64,000 nucleotides of DNA from Actinomycetaceae bacterium (GCA_030537615.1 JAUNVP010000002.1:88695-152694), one strand, 5' to 3'; shown: positions 17,627 to 26,716, numbered from the stretch's first letter. Notes: a model not told the origin generated them from the sequence alone. Program-made: numbers and translations.

Positions 17627-17929
17627 GTAGCTACGGTGCTATTGGTTGAGTTAGTGATGCCCGAGCGTGCCAGTTAGGTTTATCAACTATGACTGTGCGC
17701 TAGGACACATCGCGTGCTCTATCTACAATGTGACATAGGACGCGGCGAATCTGTACGGGTTGCCAAATGTTGCTTAATAGCATTCAGAGTTGTCAGTATT
17801 TGCCGGTCCACCACTGCAACCCACAGGGCAACAAGTGGCAATTAGTGCCGCGCACCACTGCAACTTGGTGCAATGAGTACAGAGGGATATCTTTCCAGCC
17901 ACCTGACCACAGCGAGCAAAGGAGCGAGC
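17627..17929. promoter_or_regulatory. Divergent control region between GPH transporter 2 and uidA
   Basis: This gene-free stretch of about 300 bp carries several copies of one short word. GGTTGC/TGTTGC direct repeats are at 17758-17763 and 17768-17773. The reverse complement GCAAC is at 17816-17820, 17828-17832 and 17860-17864, and CCACTGCAAC appears twice (17811, 17855). CACCA (17853-17857) and TGGTG (17866-17870) frame the last copy as an imperfect palindrome. No open frame of interest is seen. The pattern suggests several binding sites for a regulator, most simply the LacI-family protein of the uidA operon. Confidence 0.6.
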
Positions 17930-19720
17930 ATGCTAACAGTTCGGCAGACACCATCGAGAAACGTATTCTCCCTTGATGGAATCTGGGACTTCCGCGTCGA
18001 CCGGGACAATAGCGGTTATGAAGCCCGATGGTTTGACGCTCCCTTGGACGATGCGCGACCGATGCCTGTGCCCGCCTCGTTTAACGACATCGTCACTGAC
18101 ACCGATGTGCGTGATCACGTGGGCGTGGTCTGGTACCAGCGTCGCGTGCAAAAACCCCGCAACCTTGGTGATGACCGTTTGATCGTCCGCTTTGGCTCGG
18201 CCACTCACTCGGCCACCGTGTGGGTCAATGGCACTGAGGTCATGTCCCATGATGGTGGGTACCTCCCATTCGAAGCCGACATCACTGACTTCGTGAAATC
18301 TGATGAGTCGTTCCTCTTGACCGCCGCTGTTGATAACCGTCTGAGCTGGCAGACTATCCCACCGGGCTTTATCCTCAAGGACACCCAGGGCAATGACGTG
18401 CAGCGGTACATGCACGACTTCTACAACTACGCGGGAATCCATCGCTCGGTGTTGCTCTACACCCGGCCCGCGATCAGCGTGTCCGACGTGACGGTCGTGA
18501 CCGATATCGACGGTTCCACCGGTATCGTCTCCTACACCGTTGTCGCTGAGGGTGCCGAACGCGTATCCGTTCGACTGCTCGATGCTGACGGGAAGGAAGT
18601 CGCCACAGCCGAGGGTGCCGAAGGTGAACTACGAGTCGAAAACGCACACCTGTGGGCTCCCGGTGACGGCTACCTCTACACCCTGGAGATTCACGCGGAC
18701 GAGGACGTCTACCCCCAAACCGTCGGTATCCGCACGGTTGAAGTTAAAGACAGCCAGTTCCTCATCAACGGAAAACCGTTCTACTTCCGCGGCTACGGTC
18801 GCCACGAGGACAACATCGTGCGCGGCAAGGGCCACGACAACGTCATGTTGGTCCACGACTTCGAACTAATGAAGTGGCAGGGCGCTAACTCCTTCCGCAC
18901 TTCGCACTACCCGTACGCCGAAGAAGTCATGGATTACGCCGACCGTGAAGGTTTTGTCGTCATTGACGAAACTGCGGCTGTCGGCCTCAATATCGGGCTG
19001 TCTGGAGGTATTTTTGGAACGCCGGAAGGAATGCCAACCCAGACGTTCTGCGATGACGCTCTCGATGCACGCACCCAGGCAGTGCACGAAGCTCATATCC
19101 GCGAACTGATTGCCCGCGATAAGAACCACCCGTGCGTTGTTCTGTGGTCAATCGCGAACGAGCCGGAGTCGAGCACCGAGGCGTCCTACGAGTACTTCAA
19201 GCCACTGGCTGAGGCTGCTCGCGATGCCGATCCCACTCGTCCAGTCGGTTACGTTAACGTCATGCTTGCACCTCCGAGCATGGAAAAGTGTGTTGGTCTA
19301 TTCGATGTCGTCATGCTCAACCGTTACTACGGCTGGTACGTCGATACCGGCGATCTAGTTGATGCTGAGGCTCATATGCGTGAAGAGATCGACGGGTGGA
19401 TTAAGCTCGCTCCGGGCAAACCCATTATTTTCACTGAATACGGCCCCGATACGTTGTCCGGCCTGCGCGATTTCCACCGGCAACCGTGGTCCGAAGAGTT
19501 CCAAGAGGACATGTTTGCCATGTTCCACAAGGTGTTCGACGATTATGACGAGATCGTGGGCGAACAGATGTGGAACTTCGCAGACTTCCAGACCGTGTCC
19601 GGAATTCTGCGCGTCGGCGGCAACAAGAAGGGCATGTTCACACGCGAGCGGCGCCCGAAGTCGGCCTCCTACGACGTTCGCAAACGCTGGCTCGCTATGC
19701 GCGACACACTCGGTTTCTAA
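17930..19720 (+). CDS. uidA: Beta-glucuronidase (GH2)
   Basis: A 596-residue enzyme hydrolysing beta-D-glucuronides. Domain order is the GH2 sugar-binding, immunoglobulin-like and TIM-barrel domains. The acid/base Glu411 is in SIANEPES, the nucleophile Glu503 in FTEYGPDT; E. coli UidA uses Glu413 and Glu504. The N-x-K motif that reads the uronate carboxylate is Asn565-Lys567 in GGNKKG, again one residue from E. coli. NRYYGWYVDTGD is also typical. A full-length loop follows AVGLNIG (355-380), matching the Loop 1 class of gut enzymes. ATG 17930 follows AAAGGAG; upstream in-frame ATG 17873 would add 19 unrelated residues. No signal peptide, so it acts on imported substrates. It heads a seven-gene operon with larEBC, lacI, uxaC and uxuB. 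Confidence 0.95.
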   Translation: MLTVRQTPSRNVFSLDGIWDFRVDRDNSGYEARWFDAPLDDARPMPVPASFNDIVTDTDVRDHVGVVWYQRRVQKPRNLGDDRLIVRFGSATHSATVWVNGTEVMSHDGGYLPFEADITDFVKSDESFLLTAAVDNRLSWQTIPPGFILKDTQGNDVQRYMHDFYNYAGIHRSVLLYTRPAISVSDVTVVTDIDGSTGIVSYTVVAEGAERVSVRLLDADGKEVATAEGAEGELRVENAHLWAPGDGYLYTLEIHADEDVYPQTVGIRTVEVKDSQFLINGKPFYFRGYGRHEDNIVRGKGHDNVMLVHDFELMKWQGANSFRTSHYPYAEEVMDYADREGFVVIDETAAVGLNIGLSGGIFGTPEGMPTQTFCDDALDARTQAVHEAHIRELIARDKNHPCVVLWSIANEPESSTEASYEYFKPLAEAARDADPTRPVGYVNVMLAPPSMEKCVGLFDVVMLNRYYGWYVDTGDLVDAEAHMREEIDGWIKLAPGKPIIFTEYGPDTLSGLRDFHRQPWSEEFQEDMFAMFHKVFDDYDEIVGEQMWNFADFQTVSGILRVGGNKKGMFTRERRPKSASYDVRKRWLAMRDTLGF

Positions 19721-19753
19721 CTCAGTTTCTACGTGACAGCTTCGGGAGGAATG

Positions 19754-20689
19754 ATGTGGGGCGAGCACTCAACGCTCAACCGCGCGCTCAGAACGCGCCC
19801 GGTTGAGTCAGCCGTCGACCTCTCTATCGACCTCCCGGAGCCCCTTCACACTATCGCTGAGCATGTCGCGTCAGAGATTCGTTCCGCCCTCAAAAACGGC
19901 GGAGGCCGGGTTGGCGTCGCCTATTCGGGGGGCGTGGATTCTTCGGTATTGGCCGCGCTCGTCGCGCGTGCGGTAGGCCGCGACCATACGCTACTCCTAC
20001 TGGGGGAATCGGCATCGCTGGCTCGGCGCGAACACGCTTTCGCGATGCGCCAGGCTACGCAGCTCGGGTTGCGGGTCGTCATGGTCGAAACCCATGAACT
20101 GAATGACCAGGACTATGTCGCCAATTCGGTGAACCGCTGCTATTTCTGCAAGGACGAGCTGTTTACACGCATTGACGAGTCAGTGGCTCGCCGTCACCAA
20201 CTTGCCGTCGTCGCCTACGGCGAAAATGCGGACGATTCACGCCGACCCGACCGCCCGGGAGGGCGGGCAGCGCGTGAGCACCGGGTGCTGTATCCCCTCG
20301 CCTTAGCGGGAGCGACAAAAAGTGACGTACGTGCGCTAGCTCGCGAGTTCAACCTCGTCAGTGCCAATAAGCCAGCGGCTCCCTGTTTGGCTAGTCGGAT
20401 TCCGCACGGGGAACCCGTCACTGCCGAGAAACTCCGCGCGGTTGATGAAGCTGAGGACGCAGTGTTGCAGGCGGGCTTCTCTGACTGTCGAGTACGACAC
20501 CACGGGGCAATTGCCCGTATCGAGGTCCCGTCTGAAGAGTTTGAACTGATTTTGGATGAGACGCGCCGACACGACCTCATCGCCGCGGTTAAAGCCGCCG
20601 GTTTTACCCACGTCACACTCGATATGAACGGTATCCAGTCGGGTGCGTTTACCCTGTCGATTCTCAATTCGGGGGCGCGCCGTGGCTGA
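19754..20689 (+). CDS. larE: LarE, sulfur insertase for the nickel-pincer cofactor
   Basis: A 311-residue PP-loop ATPase. The loop SGGVDSS is at 58-64. Cys211 in KPAAPCLASR aligns with the sacrificial Cys176 of Lactiplantibacillus LarE, which gives up its own sulfur; only one Cys is at this site, so it is probably the single-turnover type rather than the iron-sulfur type with three Cys. NRCYFCKDELF (about 128-138) is another conserved block. LarE activates the cofactor precursor with ATP and converts its carboxylates to thiocarboxylates. ATG 19754 follows GGAGG at 4 bp; 19751 and GTG 19733 are alternatives. It begins 33 bp after uidA and overlaps larB by 8 bp. Confidence 0.92.
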   Translation: MWGEHSTLNRALRTRPVESAVDLSIDLPEPLHTIAEHVASEIRSALKNGGGRVGVAYSGGVDSSVLAALVARAVGRDHTLLLLGESASLARREHAFAMRQATQLGLRVVMVETHELNDQDYVANSVNRCYFCKDELFTRIDESVARRHQLAVVAYGENADDSRRPDRPGGRAAREHRVLYPLALAGATKSDVRALAREFNLVSANKPAAPCLASRIPHGEPVTAEKLRAVDEAEDAVLQAGFSDCRVRHHGAIARIEVPSEEFELILDETRRHDLIAAVKAAGFTHVTLDMNGIQSGAFTLSILNSGARRG

Positions 20690-21401
20690 CGCAAATCTCG
20701 ATTTCGACCGCTACCACCGACGCGGGTACCCCGAAGCGGTGTATTGCGCGAGCAAGAGCCTGGACCAGTGTCGAAATATTGCGCGCATGTGGCGTGAGCG
20801 GAGTGACACTGAGGATGTCGGTACCGTCTTATTTACGAAAGCGGACCGCGAACGCGCCGCCGCGATCATGGCTGAGCTGCCGGATGCCTACTACGACGAA
20901 CAGGTTCACCTGCTTGCCTGGCCGCCCACGCCACCGCAGCCAAGCGGCGGGCGCGTTGTTGTTGCCTGCGCCGGAACATCCGATGTCCCCATTGCCCGAG
21001 AAGCAGCCCTCACCGCTCGCTACCTGGGCCGCGAAGTCGTCGAACTCGTCGATGTTGGGGTTGCGGGGCTCGATCGGATTTTGTCGAAACGCGACATTCT
21101 CACCTCAGCCCGCGCCATCGTCGTGGTTGCGGGTATGGAGGGCGCACTCGCCTCGGTGGTTGCCGGTCTGGTGTCCTGTCCCGTCGTCGCAGTCCCCACC
21201 TCGGTCGGCTATGGGGCAGCATTTGAGGGCGTTACCGCCCTATTGTCGATGCTCAATGCCTGCGCGCCGGGCGTCTCTGTTGTCAATATCGATAACGGGT
21301 ACGGGGCCGGGCATATTGCGGCCCAGATCGCAGCCCCTTACGACACGCGTTCACCCGATGTAGCCGACTCTCGTCTGGTTGAGGAGAACTCCCATGCATG
21401 A
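20682..21401 (+). CDS. larB: LarB, carboxylase/hydrolase of nickel-pincer cofactor synthesis
   Basis: A 239-residue protein whose C-terminal half resembles the PurE carboxylase fold (VVVACAGTSDVPIAREAA, then GMEGALASVVAGL and PVVAVPTSVGYGA). LarB carboxylates the pyridinium ring of nicotinic acid adenine dinucleotide and releases AMP, giving the substrate for LarE. The N-terminal helices include FDRYHRRGYPEAVYC, typical of LarB. GTG 20682 was chosen; it overlaps the larE stop by 8 bp, whereas the open frame back to 20643 would overlap more. Length agrees with the known protein (about 246 residues). It overlaps larC by 8 bp, so translation of the three is probably coupled. Confidence 0.92.
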   Translation: MADANLDFDRYHRRGYPEAVYCASKSLDQCRNIARMWRERSDTEDVGTVLFTKADRERAAAIMAELPDAYYDEQVHLLAWPPTPPQPSGGRVVVACAGTSDVPIAREAALTARYLGREVVELVDVGVAGLDRILSKRDILTSARAIVVVAGMEGALASVVAGLVSCPVVAVPTSVGYGAAFEGVTALLSMLNACAPGVSVVNIDNGYGAGHIAAQIAAPYDTRSPDVADSRLVEENSHA

Positions 21402-22791
21402 CACCGGTCATCCCCACACTCATGAGCACATTCATGAGCATTCTCACGGACACGTCGTCACCGCTGATGGTGCGACCGTTCCCGAGGGCACCCGGATTGA
21501 GCCGGGGAAACTGTGGCAACCCAGTCTCGACGAACCAAGCACAACGCTGTGGATTGATGCCACTGAGGGCGCCTCGGGCGACATGCTGCTCGCCGCCCTC
21601 ATCGATGCTGGAGCCGATGCTGAATCGGTTGCCACCGTACTGGAGATGATTGCGCCCGGAAAGCTTCATCTGCAAAAGCGTCGCGTGCAGCGCGGACCGT
21701 TCTCCGCACTCAAAGTGGATGTCATTGCCGATGAACCGAATCCACCGGCCCGCCACCTATCGGATATTGAGCGCATGCTCGACGTGGCGGACATGCCGGT
21801 CCTCACCCGCGAGATGGCCATTGCCGCGTTCCGTCGACTTGCTCAAGCCGAAGCCACGGTGCACGGCGCGACGATTGAATCCGTCCACTTCCACGAGGTC
21901 GGTGCGCTCGATTCGATCGGTGACATCGTCGGGGTTTGCGAGGCGATTCGCACGCTCTCAGTCACAGCGGCCTCCAGCTCGGTGGTAGCGGTTGGTGCTG
22001 GAACTATCTCCACACAGCATGGGACTCTCACCGTTCCCCCGCCAGCGGTCGCTGAGTTAGCGCGCGGCTGGCAGATCGAAGCGGGTGGCCCCACCGGCGT
22101 TGGTGAGCTGTGCACCCCAACGGGTATGACGCTCATCCGCACACTGTGTGCCGAGGTCGGTTCAGTCCCACCCATGACCATGATGAGTGTCGGTATTGGT
22201 GCCGGTACCCGTATCCGCGAGGACCGCGCGGGCGTTTTACGCGTCATGAGTGGTACTGCCCCCACGCACGATCATCCAGCCGATAACGAGGACGAGGTGG
22301 TGCACGTGGAGGCGAACGTCGATGATCTTGACCCGCGAGTGTGGCCGGCTGTCATTGATCGGCTTCTCGACGCGGGAGCCCTCGACGCGTGGCTCACCCC
22401 CATCGTCATGAAGAAGGGGCGCCCCGCGCACATCATGTCGGCACTGACCCGACAGGCGCAGGCCGAGGCCGTAACCGATGCTCTGCTCACCCACACCTCA
22501 ACCATCGGTGTGCGCATTTCGGCGCCCGCTCACCGCCGCATTCTTCAACGCGAATGGCACACGGTGACCGTCGACGGTCACCCGGTGCGCATCAAAGTAT
22601 CTGGCGATGGGCCAGACACCCCCATTCAACAGGCAACTGCGGAGTTCGCCGACGTTGAAAAACTTGCCGATCTGCTCTCCGTTCCACAACGTGTGGCACT
22701 CGCCCGCGCGCAAATCACCGCTTGGGAGCACGGCCTCCATCCCGGAGCACTGTGGCCTAGGGATAGTGAAAACGATAGGACGAATGAATGA
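21394..22791 (+). CDS. larC: LarC, nickel insertase with His-rich N-terminus
   Basis: A 465-residue single-frame protein that inserts nickel into the pincer nucleotide in a CTP-dependent reaction. The N-terminus is His-rich (HPHTHEHIHEHSHGH at about residues 6-20), a likely nickel store or loading site. The core opens with LWIDATEGASGDMLLAALIDAG, the LarC signature. In Lactiplantibacillus plantarum larC is split and joined by programmed frameshifting; here the gene is continuous. ATG 21394 lies after GAGGAG and overlaps larB by 8 bp. Its stop overlaps the lacI start by 4 bp. Embedding of larEBC between uidA and lacI is unusual and ties the cofactor to glucuronate use. Confidence 0.92.
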   Translation: MHDTGHPHTHEHIHEHSHGHVVTADGATVPEGTRIEPGKLWQPSLDEPSTTLWIDATEGASGDMLLAALIDAGADAESVATVLEMIAPGKLHLQKRRVQRGPFSALKVDVIADEPNPPARHLSDIERMLDVADMPVLTREMAIAAFRRLAQAEATVHGATIESVHFHEVGALDSIGDIVGVCEAIRTLSVTAASSSVVAVGAGTISTQHGTLTVPPPAVAELARGWQIEAGGPTGVGELCTPTGMTLIRTLCAEVGSVPPMTMMSVGIGAGTRIREDRAGVLRVMSGTAPTHDHPADNEDEVVHVEANVDDLDPRVWPAVIDRLLDAGALDAWLTPIVMKKGRPAHIMSALTRQAQAEAVTDALLTHTSTIGVRISAPAHRRILQREWHTVTVDGHPVRIKVSGDGPDTPIQQATAEFADVEKLADLLSVPQRVALARAQITAWEHGLHPGALWPRDSENDRTNE

Positions 22792-23810
22792 CAACGCCCC
22801 CCACTCCAGACGAACCTAAACGCGTAACCATTTACGACGTCGCTAAAGAGGCCGGCGTCGCACCATCAACGGTTTCTCGCGCTTTCTCTCGCCCCGGACG
22901 GGTCAACGCTCAAACCGGGCAGAAAATTCGCGAGGCCGCCCAGCGCCTCGGCTACCGCACCAAACCAGTCTCTCGCGCTGATCAGGGTGAAGCATCCCAC
23001 GTTTTAGCCTTCGTCGTCGCCGATATTTCAAACCCCGTTTACGCCCAAATCATGCGCGGTTTCCAAAAAGAAGCCACCTCGAACGGCTACACCGTGCTAC
23101 TCATTGATTCGCAAGAGGATGACTTGGCAGAACGCCGGGCGATTGAGAATGTGCTTCACCTCGTTGACGGGGTAGTTCTGACGTCCTCACGCATGTCGGA
23201 TTCGTCGATCAATCAGATCGTCAAGGTTAAGCCGGTCGTTGCGGTTAATCGCAATACCGCCGGAATCCCCTCAATTGTCCCCGATGCGGAACGCGGTGTG
23301 CGTCAAGCAATTGAGCATCTGCATTCTCTTGGACACACCCGGCTGTCATACCTTTCGGGCCCTCCTGCTTCATGGGCGGACGGCATGCGCTGGCGCGCTG
23401 TTTCGGATACCTGCGAGAAGTTCGGTATGCATCTTCGCCGAGTAGGCCCGAATACGCCGTCTCTCGAAGGTGGAGTTGAGGCCGCTAAAATCTGGCTCGG
23501 CCAACCAACAACCGCAGTAATCGCGTACAACGACCTCCTCGCCGTAGGGTTCATGAAAGCGATCCAGCGGACGGGCCTTGACGTGCCACGCGACGTTTCG
23601 GTTATTGGTTTCGATAATTCGATTGCGTCATTCCTCACGACTCCTACACTGTCGTCGATTGCCCCACCCACCTCCATGCTCGGAGTGAGGGCGGCACGCG
23701 CACTCATCACGCAACTGCGTCATCGCAGTGCGCCGAGCGCCGAAACCATTGTTGTCCCCATGAAACTCTTTACACGCGAAAGTGTGGGCCCGGTGCCCAC
23801 GCACCCGTGA
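22788..23810 (+). CDS. LacI-family transcriptional regulator
   Basis: A 340-residue regulator with an N-terminal helix-turn-helix (VTIYDVAKEAGVAPSTVSRAF, split by no gap, at about 13-33) and a hinge followed by a periplasmic-binding-like ligand domain (VLAFVVADISNPVYAQIMRG to the end). It lies in the uidA operon, 4 bp overlapping larC and 33 bp before uxaC, so it is probably the local regulator, responding to glucuronate, fructuronate or a later acid. Candidate sites are the palindrome at 9140-9153 and the TTGC/GCAAC clusters upstream of the two divergent units. Because it sits inside the operon it would regulate its own synthesis. Confidence 0.9.
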   Translation: MTTPPTPDEPKRVTIYDVAKEAGVAPSTVSRAFSRPGRVNAQTGQKIREAAQRLGYRTKPVSRADQGEASHVLAFVVADISNPVYAQIMRGFQKEATSNGYTVLLIDSQEDDLAERRAIENVLHLVDGVVLTSSRMSDSSINQIVKVKPVVAVNRNTAGIPSIVPDAERGVRQAIEHLHSLGHTRLSYLSGPPASWADGMRWRAVSDTCEKFGMHLRRVGPNTPSLEGGVEAAKIWLGQPTTAVIAYNDLLAVGFMKAIQRTGLDVPRDVSVIGFDNSIASFLTTPTLSSIAPPTSMLGVRAARALITQLRHRSAPSAETIVVPMKLFTRESVGPVPTHP

Positions 23811-23843
23811 GCGGTTCTTTTCAACGTTGAAGGGAGATCTTCC

Positions 23844-25265
23844 ATGACACCGCAACCACTCAACCCCCACCCCGATCGACTGTTTCCAGCCGATCAGAGA
23901 GTTCGCAACATCACACGCGAACTGTACGACCAGGTGAAGGACCTACCAATCATCTCTCCTCACGGGCACGTGCCTGTCGAGTGGCTTGCCGATGATATTC
24001 CATTTACTGATCCGACAACACTACTGCTGACCCCGGATCACTACACTAACCGGATGCTCCATGGCGCCGGCGGTGTTGACCTCGCCGATCTCGGTGTTCC
24101 CGTCGGTACTCCGCTCGATGAGGAGGCTGCGCGGCGGGCGTTCCGTCTGCTGTGCGAAAACTGGAAGTATTTCCGCGGCACTCCCGTCCAGTTCTGGTTT
24201 GAGTCGGAGTTCCACGACGTATTTGGTGTTGATGTGCGGCCCTCCGCCGAGACTGCCGATCAGATCTACGACCAGATTGCAGCCTGTCTCGAAAAGCCAG
24301 AGTTCAAGCCGCGCGCTCTCTACAAGCGTTTCAATATCGAAGCGATGGCGACGACGGACGATCCGTGCTCCGACCTGTCCGGGCATGCGAAGCTGAACGC
24401 TGATCCCGAGTGGGACGGGCGCGTCGTTCCCACGTTCCGCCCCGACGCCTACCTTGAACCCGCCCGCAAGGGGTGGATCGACCTGACGAAGAAGCTCGGT
24501 GACGTTACCGATACGGATGTCTCAACCTATGCAGGAAACGTGGAGGCAATGCGTAAGCGGCGCCTGTTCTTCAAGGAACATGGAGCTGTGTCCTCTGACC
24601 ACTCGCACTCCGATGCGCGGTGCGAACGTCTGAGCGACGCTGATGCTGAACGTCTCTACGCGGATGCGTGGAACGGTATCATCACCCTCGAAGACGGGGA
24701 TGCGCTCCGCCGTCACATGCTCAACGATCAGGCGCGCCTCGCTGTTGACGATGGTCTCGTCATGACTCTCCACCCAGCCGTTGTGCGCAACCACGACTCC
24801 ACCGCATTCAAACGCTTCGGCGCGGATGTCGGAGGCGACGTACCGCACGCTGTTGAGTTCTCACGTTCACTGCGTCCGATTCTCGACGCTTACGGAAACG
24901 CGGATGGTTTCCACCTCGTTGCTTTCACGATGGATGAGACGACCTACTCGCGCGAACTCGCTCCCCTGGCGGGCTACTACCGCGGCATGTACGTCGGTGC
25001 CCCGTGGTGGTTCATTGATGAGACCGACGCGATTATGCGGTTCCGTCGTTCCGTCACCGGATATGCCGGCTTCTACAAGACCAGTGGATTCATTGATGAT
25101 ACGCGCGCATTCTGCTCTATTCCGGCGCGCCACGATGTTGCCCGCCGCGTGGACTGTTCATTCCTCGGAAATCTCGTCGCCGAGCATCGTCTGGCGATGG
25201 ATGAGGCCGCCGAAACCGCTATTGACCTCGTGACCACCCAGCCAAAGAAGGTGTTTAAGCTATGA
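23844..25265 (+). CDS. uxaC: Glucuronate isomerase
   Basis: A 473-residue enzyme of the amidohydrolase-like UxaC family (E. coli 470 residues) that converts D-glucuronate to D-fructuronate. It has the metal-site opening ISPHGHVPVEWLADD (about 32-46), the block WKYFRGTPVQFWFESEF and the C-terminal FLGNLVAEHRL region typical of the family. ATG 23844 follows GAAGGGAG. The stop overlaps the next start by 4 bp (ATGA). It performs the first intracellular step after UidA. Confidence 0.94.
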   Translation: MTPQPLNPHPDRLFPADQRVRNITRELYDQVKDLPIISPHGHVPVEWLADDIPFTDPTTLLLTPDHYTNRMLHGAGGVDLADLGVPVGTPLDEEAARRAFRLLCENWKYFRGTPVQFWFESEFHDVFGVDVRPSAETADQIYDQIAACLEKPEFKPRALYKRFNIEAMATTDDPCSDLSGHAKLNADPEWDGRVVPTFRPDAYLEPARKGWIDLTKKLGDVTDTDVSTYAGNVEAMRKRRLFFKEHGAVSSDHSHSDARCERLSDADAERLYADAWNGIITLEDGDALRRHMLNDQARLAVDDGLVMTLHPAVVRNHDSTAFKRFGADVGGDVPHAVEFSRSLRPILDAYGNADGFHLVAFTMDETTYSRELAPLAGYYRGMYVGAPWWFIDETDAIMRFRRSVTGYAGFYKTSGFIDDTRAFCSIPARHDVARRVDCSFLGNLVAEHRLAMDEAAETAIDLVTTQPKKVFKL

Positions 25266-26659
25266 GTACTCCCCCGCTAACCCGTGCCCAGTTTGGTCGA
25301 CCTGCCGCTCCGATTCGGCTCGTGCACATCGGCCTCGGAAACTTCACTCGCGCCCACCAGGCGTGGTACACCGAGCATGCGGATGACCACGATGAGTGGG
25401 GTATCGCCGCGTTCACCGGGCGTCGCCCCACGATGGCCGAATTGCTCGGCCCCCAAGATGGGCTCTACACCCTCATTACTAAGGGCGCTGACGGTAACTC
25501 CTTCGAGGTAATTTCTTCGGTTTCGGTTGTACATCCGGCGTCCGACTTCGCACAGTTAATTGATTACTTCGCTTCTCCCGATCTTGCCGTCGTCACATCA
25601 ACTGTGACGGAGGCCGGCTACTATCGCGCCGATGATGGTTCGCTCGATACAGATAACGCTGATGTTGCCGCCGACCTGGAGACCCTCCGCGAGCTAGGAA
25701 GTAACGTCTCGATTGAGGAAATTAAGGCCACCTCGGTGACGACGGCTCCGGCTCGTATTCTGGCCGGTTTGCTTGCTCGTCGTATCGCCGGATGCGAGGC
25801 GCTGACGATTTTGCCGTGCGACAACATTCCCGACAATGGCAAGGCGTTCTCGCGCGTAGTCAAGGACGCTGCGCGAGCGGTTGATCCGAGTGTGCTCGAT
25901 TGGGCAGAGAAGCACGTCGCGTGGGCAACCTGCATGGTTGACCGCATCACCCCGGCGACCACGGACACCGAACGGGAGGAATGCACCAAGGTACAAGGTT
26001 ACGTTGACGCGTCTCCCGTTCCCACCGAACCGTTCACCGAGTGGGTGATTTCGGGTGAGTTCCCCGCCGGTCGTCCGAACTGGGAAAGCGCGGGGGCAAC
26101 GATTGTCGACGATGTGGAACCGTATGAGCAACGCAAACTGTGGATGCTCAACGGTTCGCATTCGCTCATGGCCTACGCCGCACCGATCGTCGGATTCGAG
26201 ACGGTGGGCGACGCTATTGTTGATCCAACTGTTCGGTCGTGGGTCGATGAATGGTGGGCCGAGGCCGGTTCTGGTTTATCTGTCCCGTGGAAGGAGTATG
26301 CCGACGCTCTTGTCGAACGGTTTGAAAATCCGAATATTCGCCACCTTCTTGCGCAGATCGCACACGACGGTTCGCAAAAGATTCCGGTTCGGATTGCACC
26401 AACCCTCAAGCGATTGCGGGAGGCCGGAGAAATGCCAACCGGCGCTATTCGCGCAGTCGCCGCATGGATGCTTCACCTGCAAGGGCATGGTGCTCCTGTA
26501 GTTGACGCTTCTGCCGATCGAGTGAAGGCTCTTGTTGGCAACTCAGTCGAAAAGGACGCCGCTACAGTGCTAGAATATGTAGTTCCATCTCTTGCTGGAG
26601 ACACGGAATTGATCTCTGCCATCGTCGAGGCCGCGAACGAGATTCTTTCCAAGAAATAG
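25262..26659 (+). CDS. uxuB: Fructuronate reductase / mannitol dehydrogenase family
   Basis: A 465-residue member of the long-chain polyol dehydrogenase family. The N-terminal nucleotide-binding site is HIGLGNFTRAHQAWY, and the catalytic block KLWMLNGSHSLMAY contains the family Lys-x4-Asn-x2-His pattern. In this position, overlapping uxaC by 4 bp, it most likely reduces D-fructuronate to D-mannonate with NADH. Tagaturonate or fructose/mannitol are alternatives from the family alone. It is the last gene of the operon. No gene for mannonate dehydratase (uxuA) follows; a terminator does. Confidence 0.85.
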   Translation: MSTPPLTRAQFGRPAAPIRLVHIGLGNFTRAHQAWYTEHADDHDEWGIAAFTGRRPTMAELLGPQDGLYTLITKGADGNSFEVISSVSVVHPASDFAQLIDYFASPDLAVVTSTVTEAGYYRADDGSLDTDNADVAADLETLRELGSNVSIEEIKATSVTTAPARILAGLLARRIAGCEALTILPCDNIPDNGKAFSRVVKDAARAVDPSVLDWAEKHVAWATCMVDRITPATTDTEREECTKVQGYVDASPVPTEPFTEWVISGEFPAGRPNWESAGATIVDDVEPYEQRKLWMLNGSHSLMAYAAPIVGFETVGDAIVDPTVRSWVDEWWAEAGSGLSVPWKEYADALVERFENPNIRHLLAQIAHDGSQKIPVRIAPTLKRLREAGEMPTGAIRAVAAWMLHLQGHGAPVVDASADRVKALVGNSVEKDAATVLEYVVPSLAGDTELISAIVEAANEILSKK

Positions 26660-26716
26660 TTTCGGGACCTAGAGTTCACAACTAGTTCCCGGGCGCACTT
26701 ACGCGCCGCACAAGCT

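Noticed and set aside
21394..22791. Possible programmed frameshift in larC as in Lactiplantibacillus
   Set aside because: The frame is open through the whole length with both halves present, so no frameshift is required.
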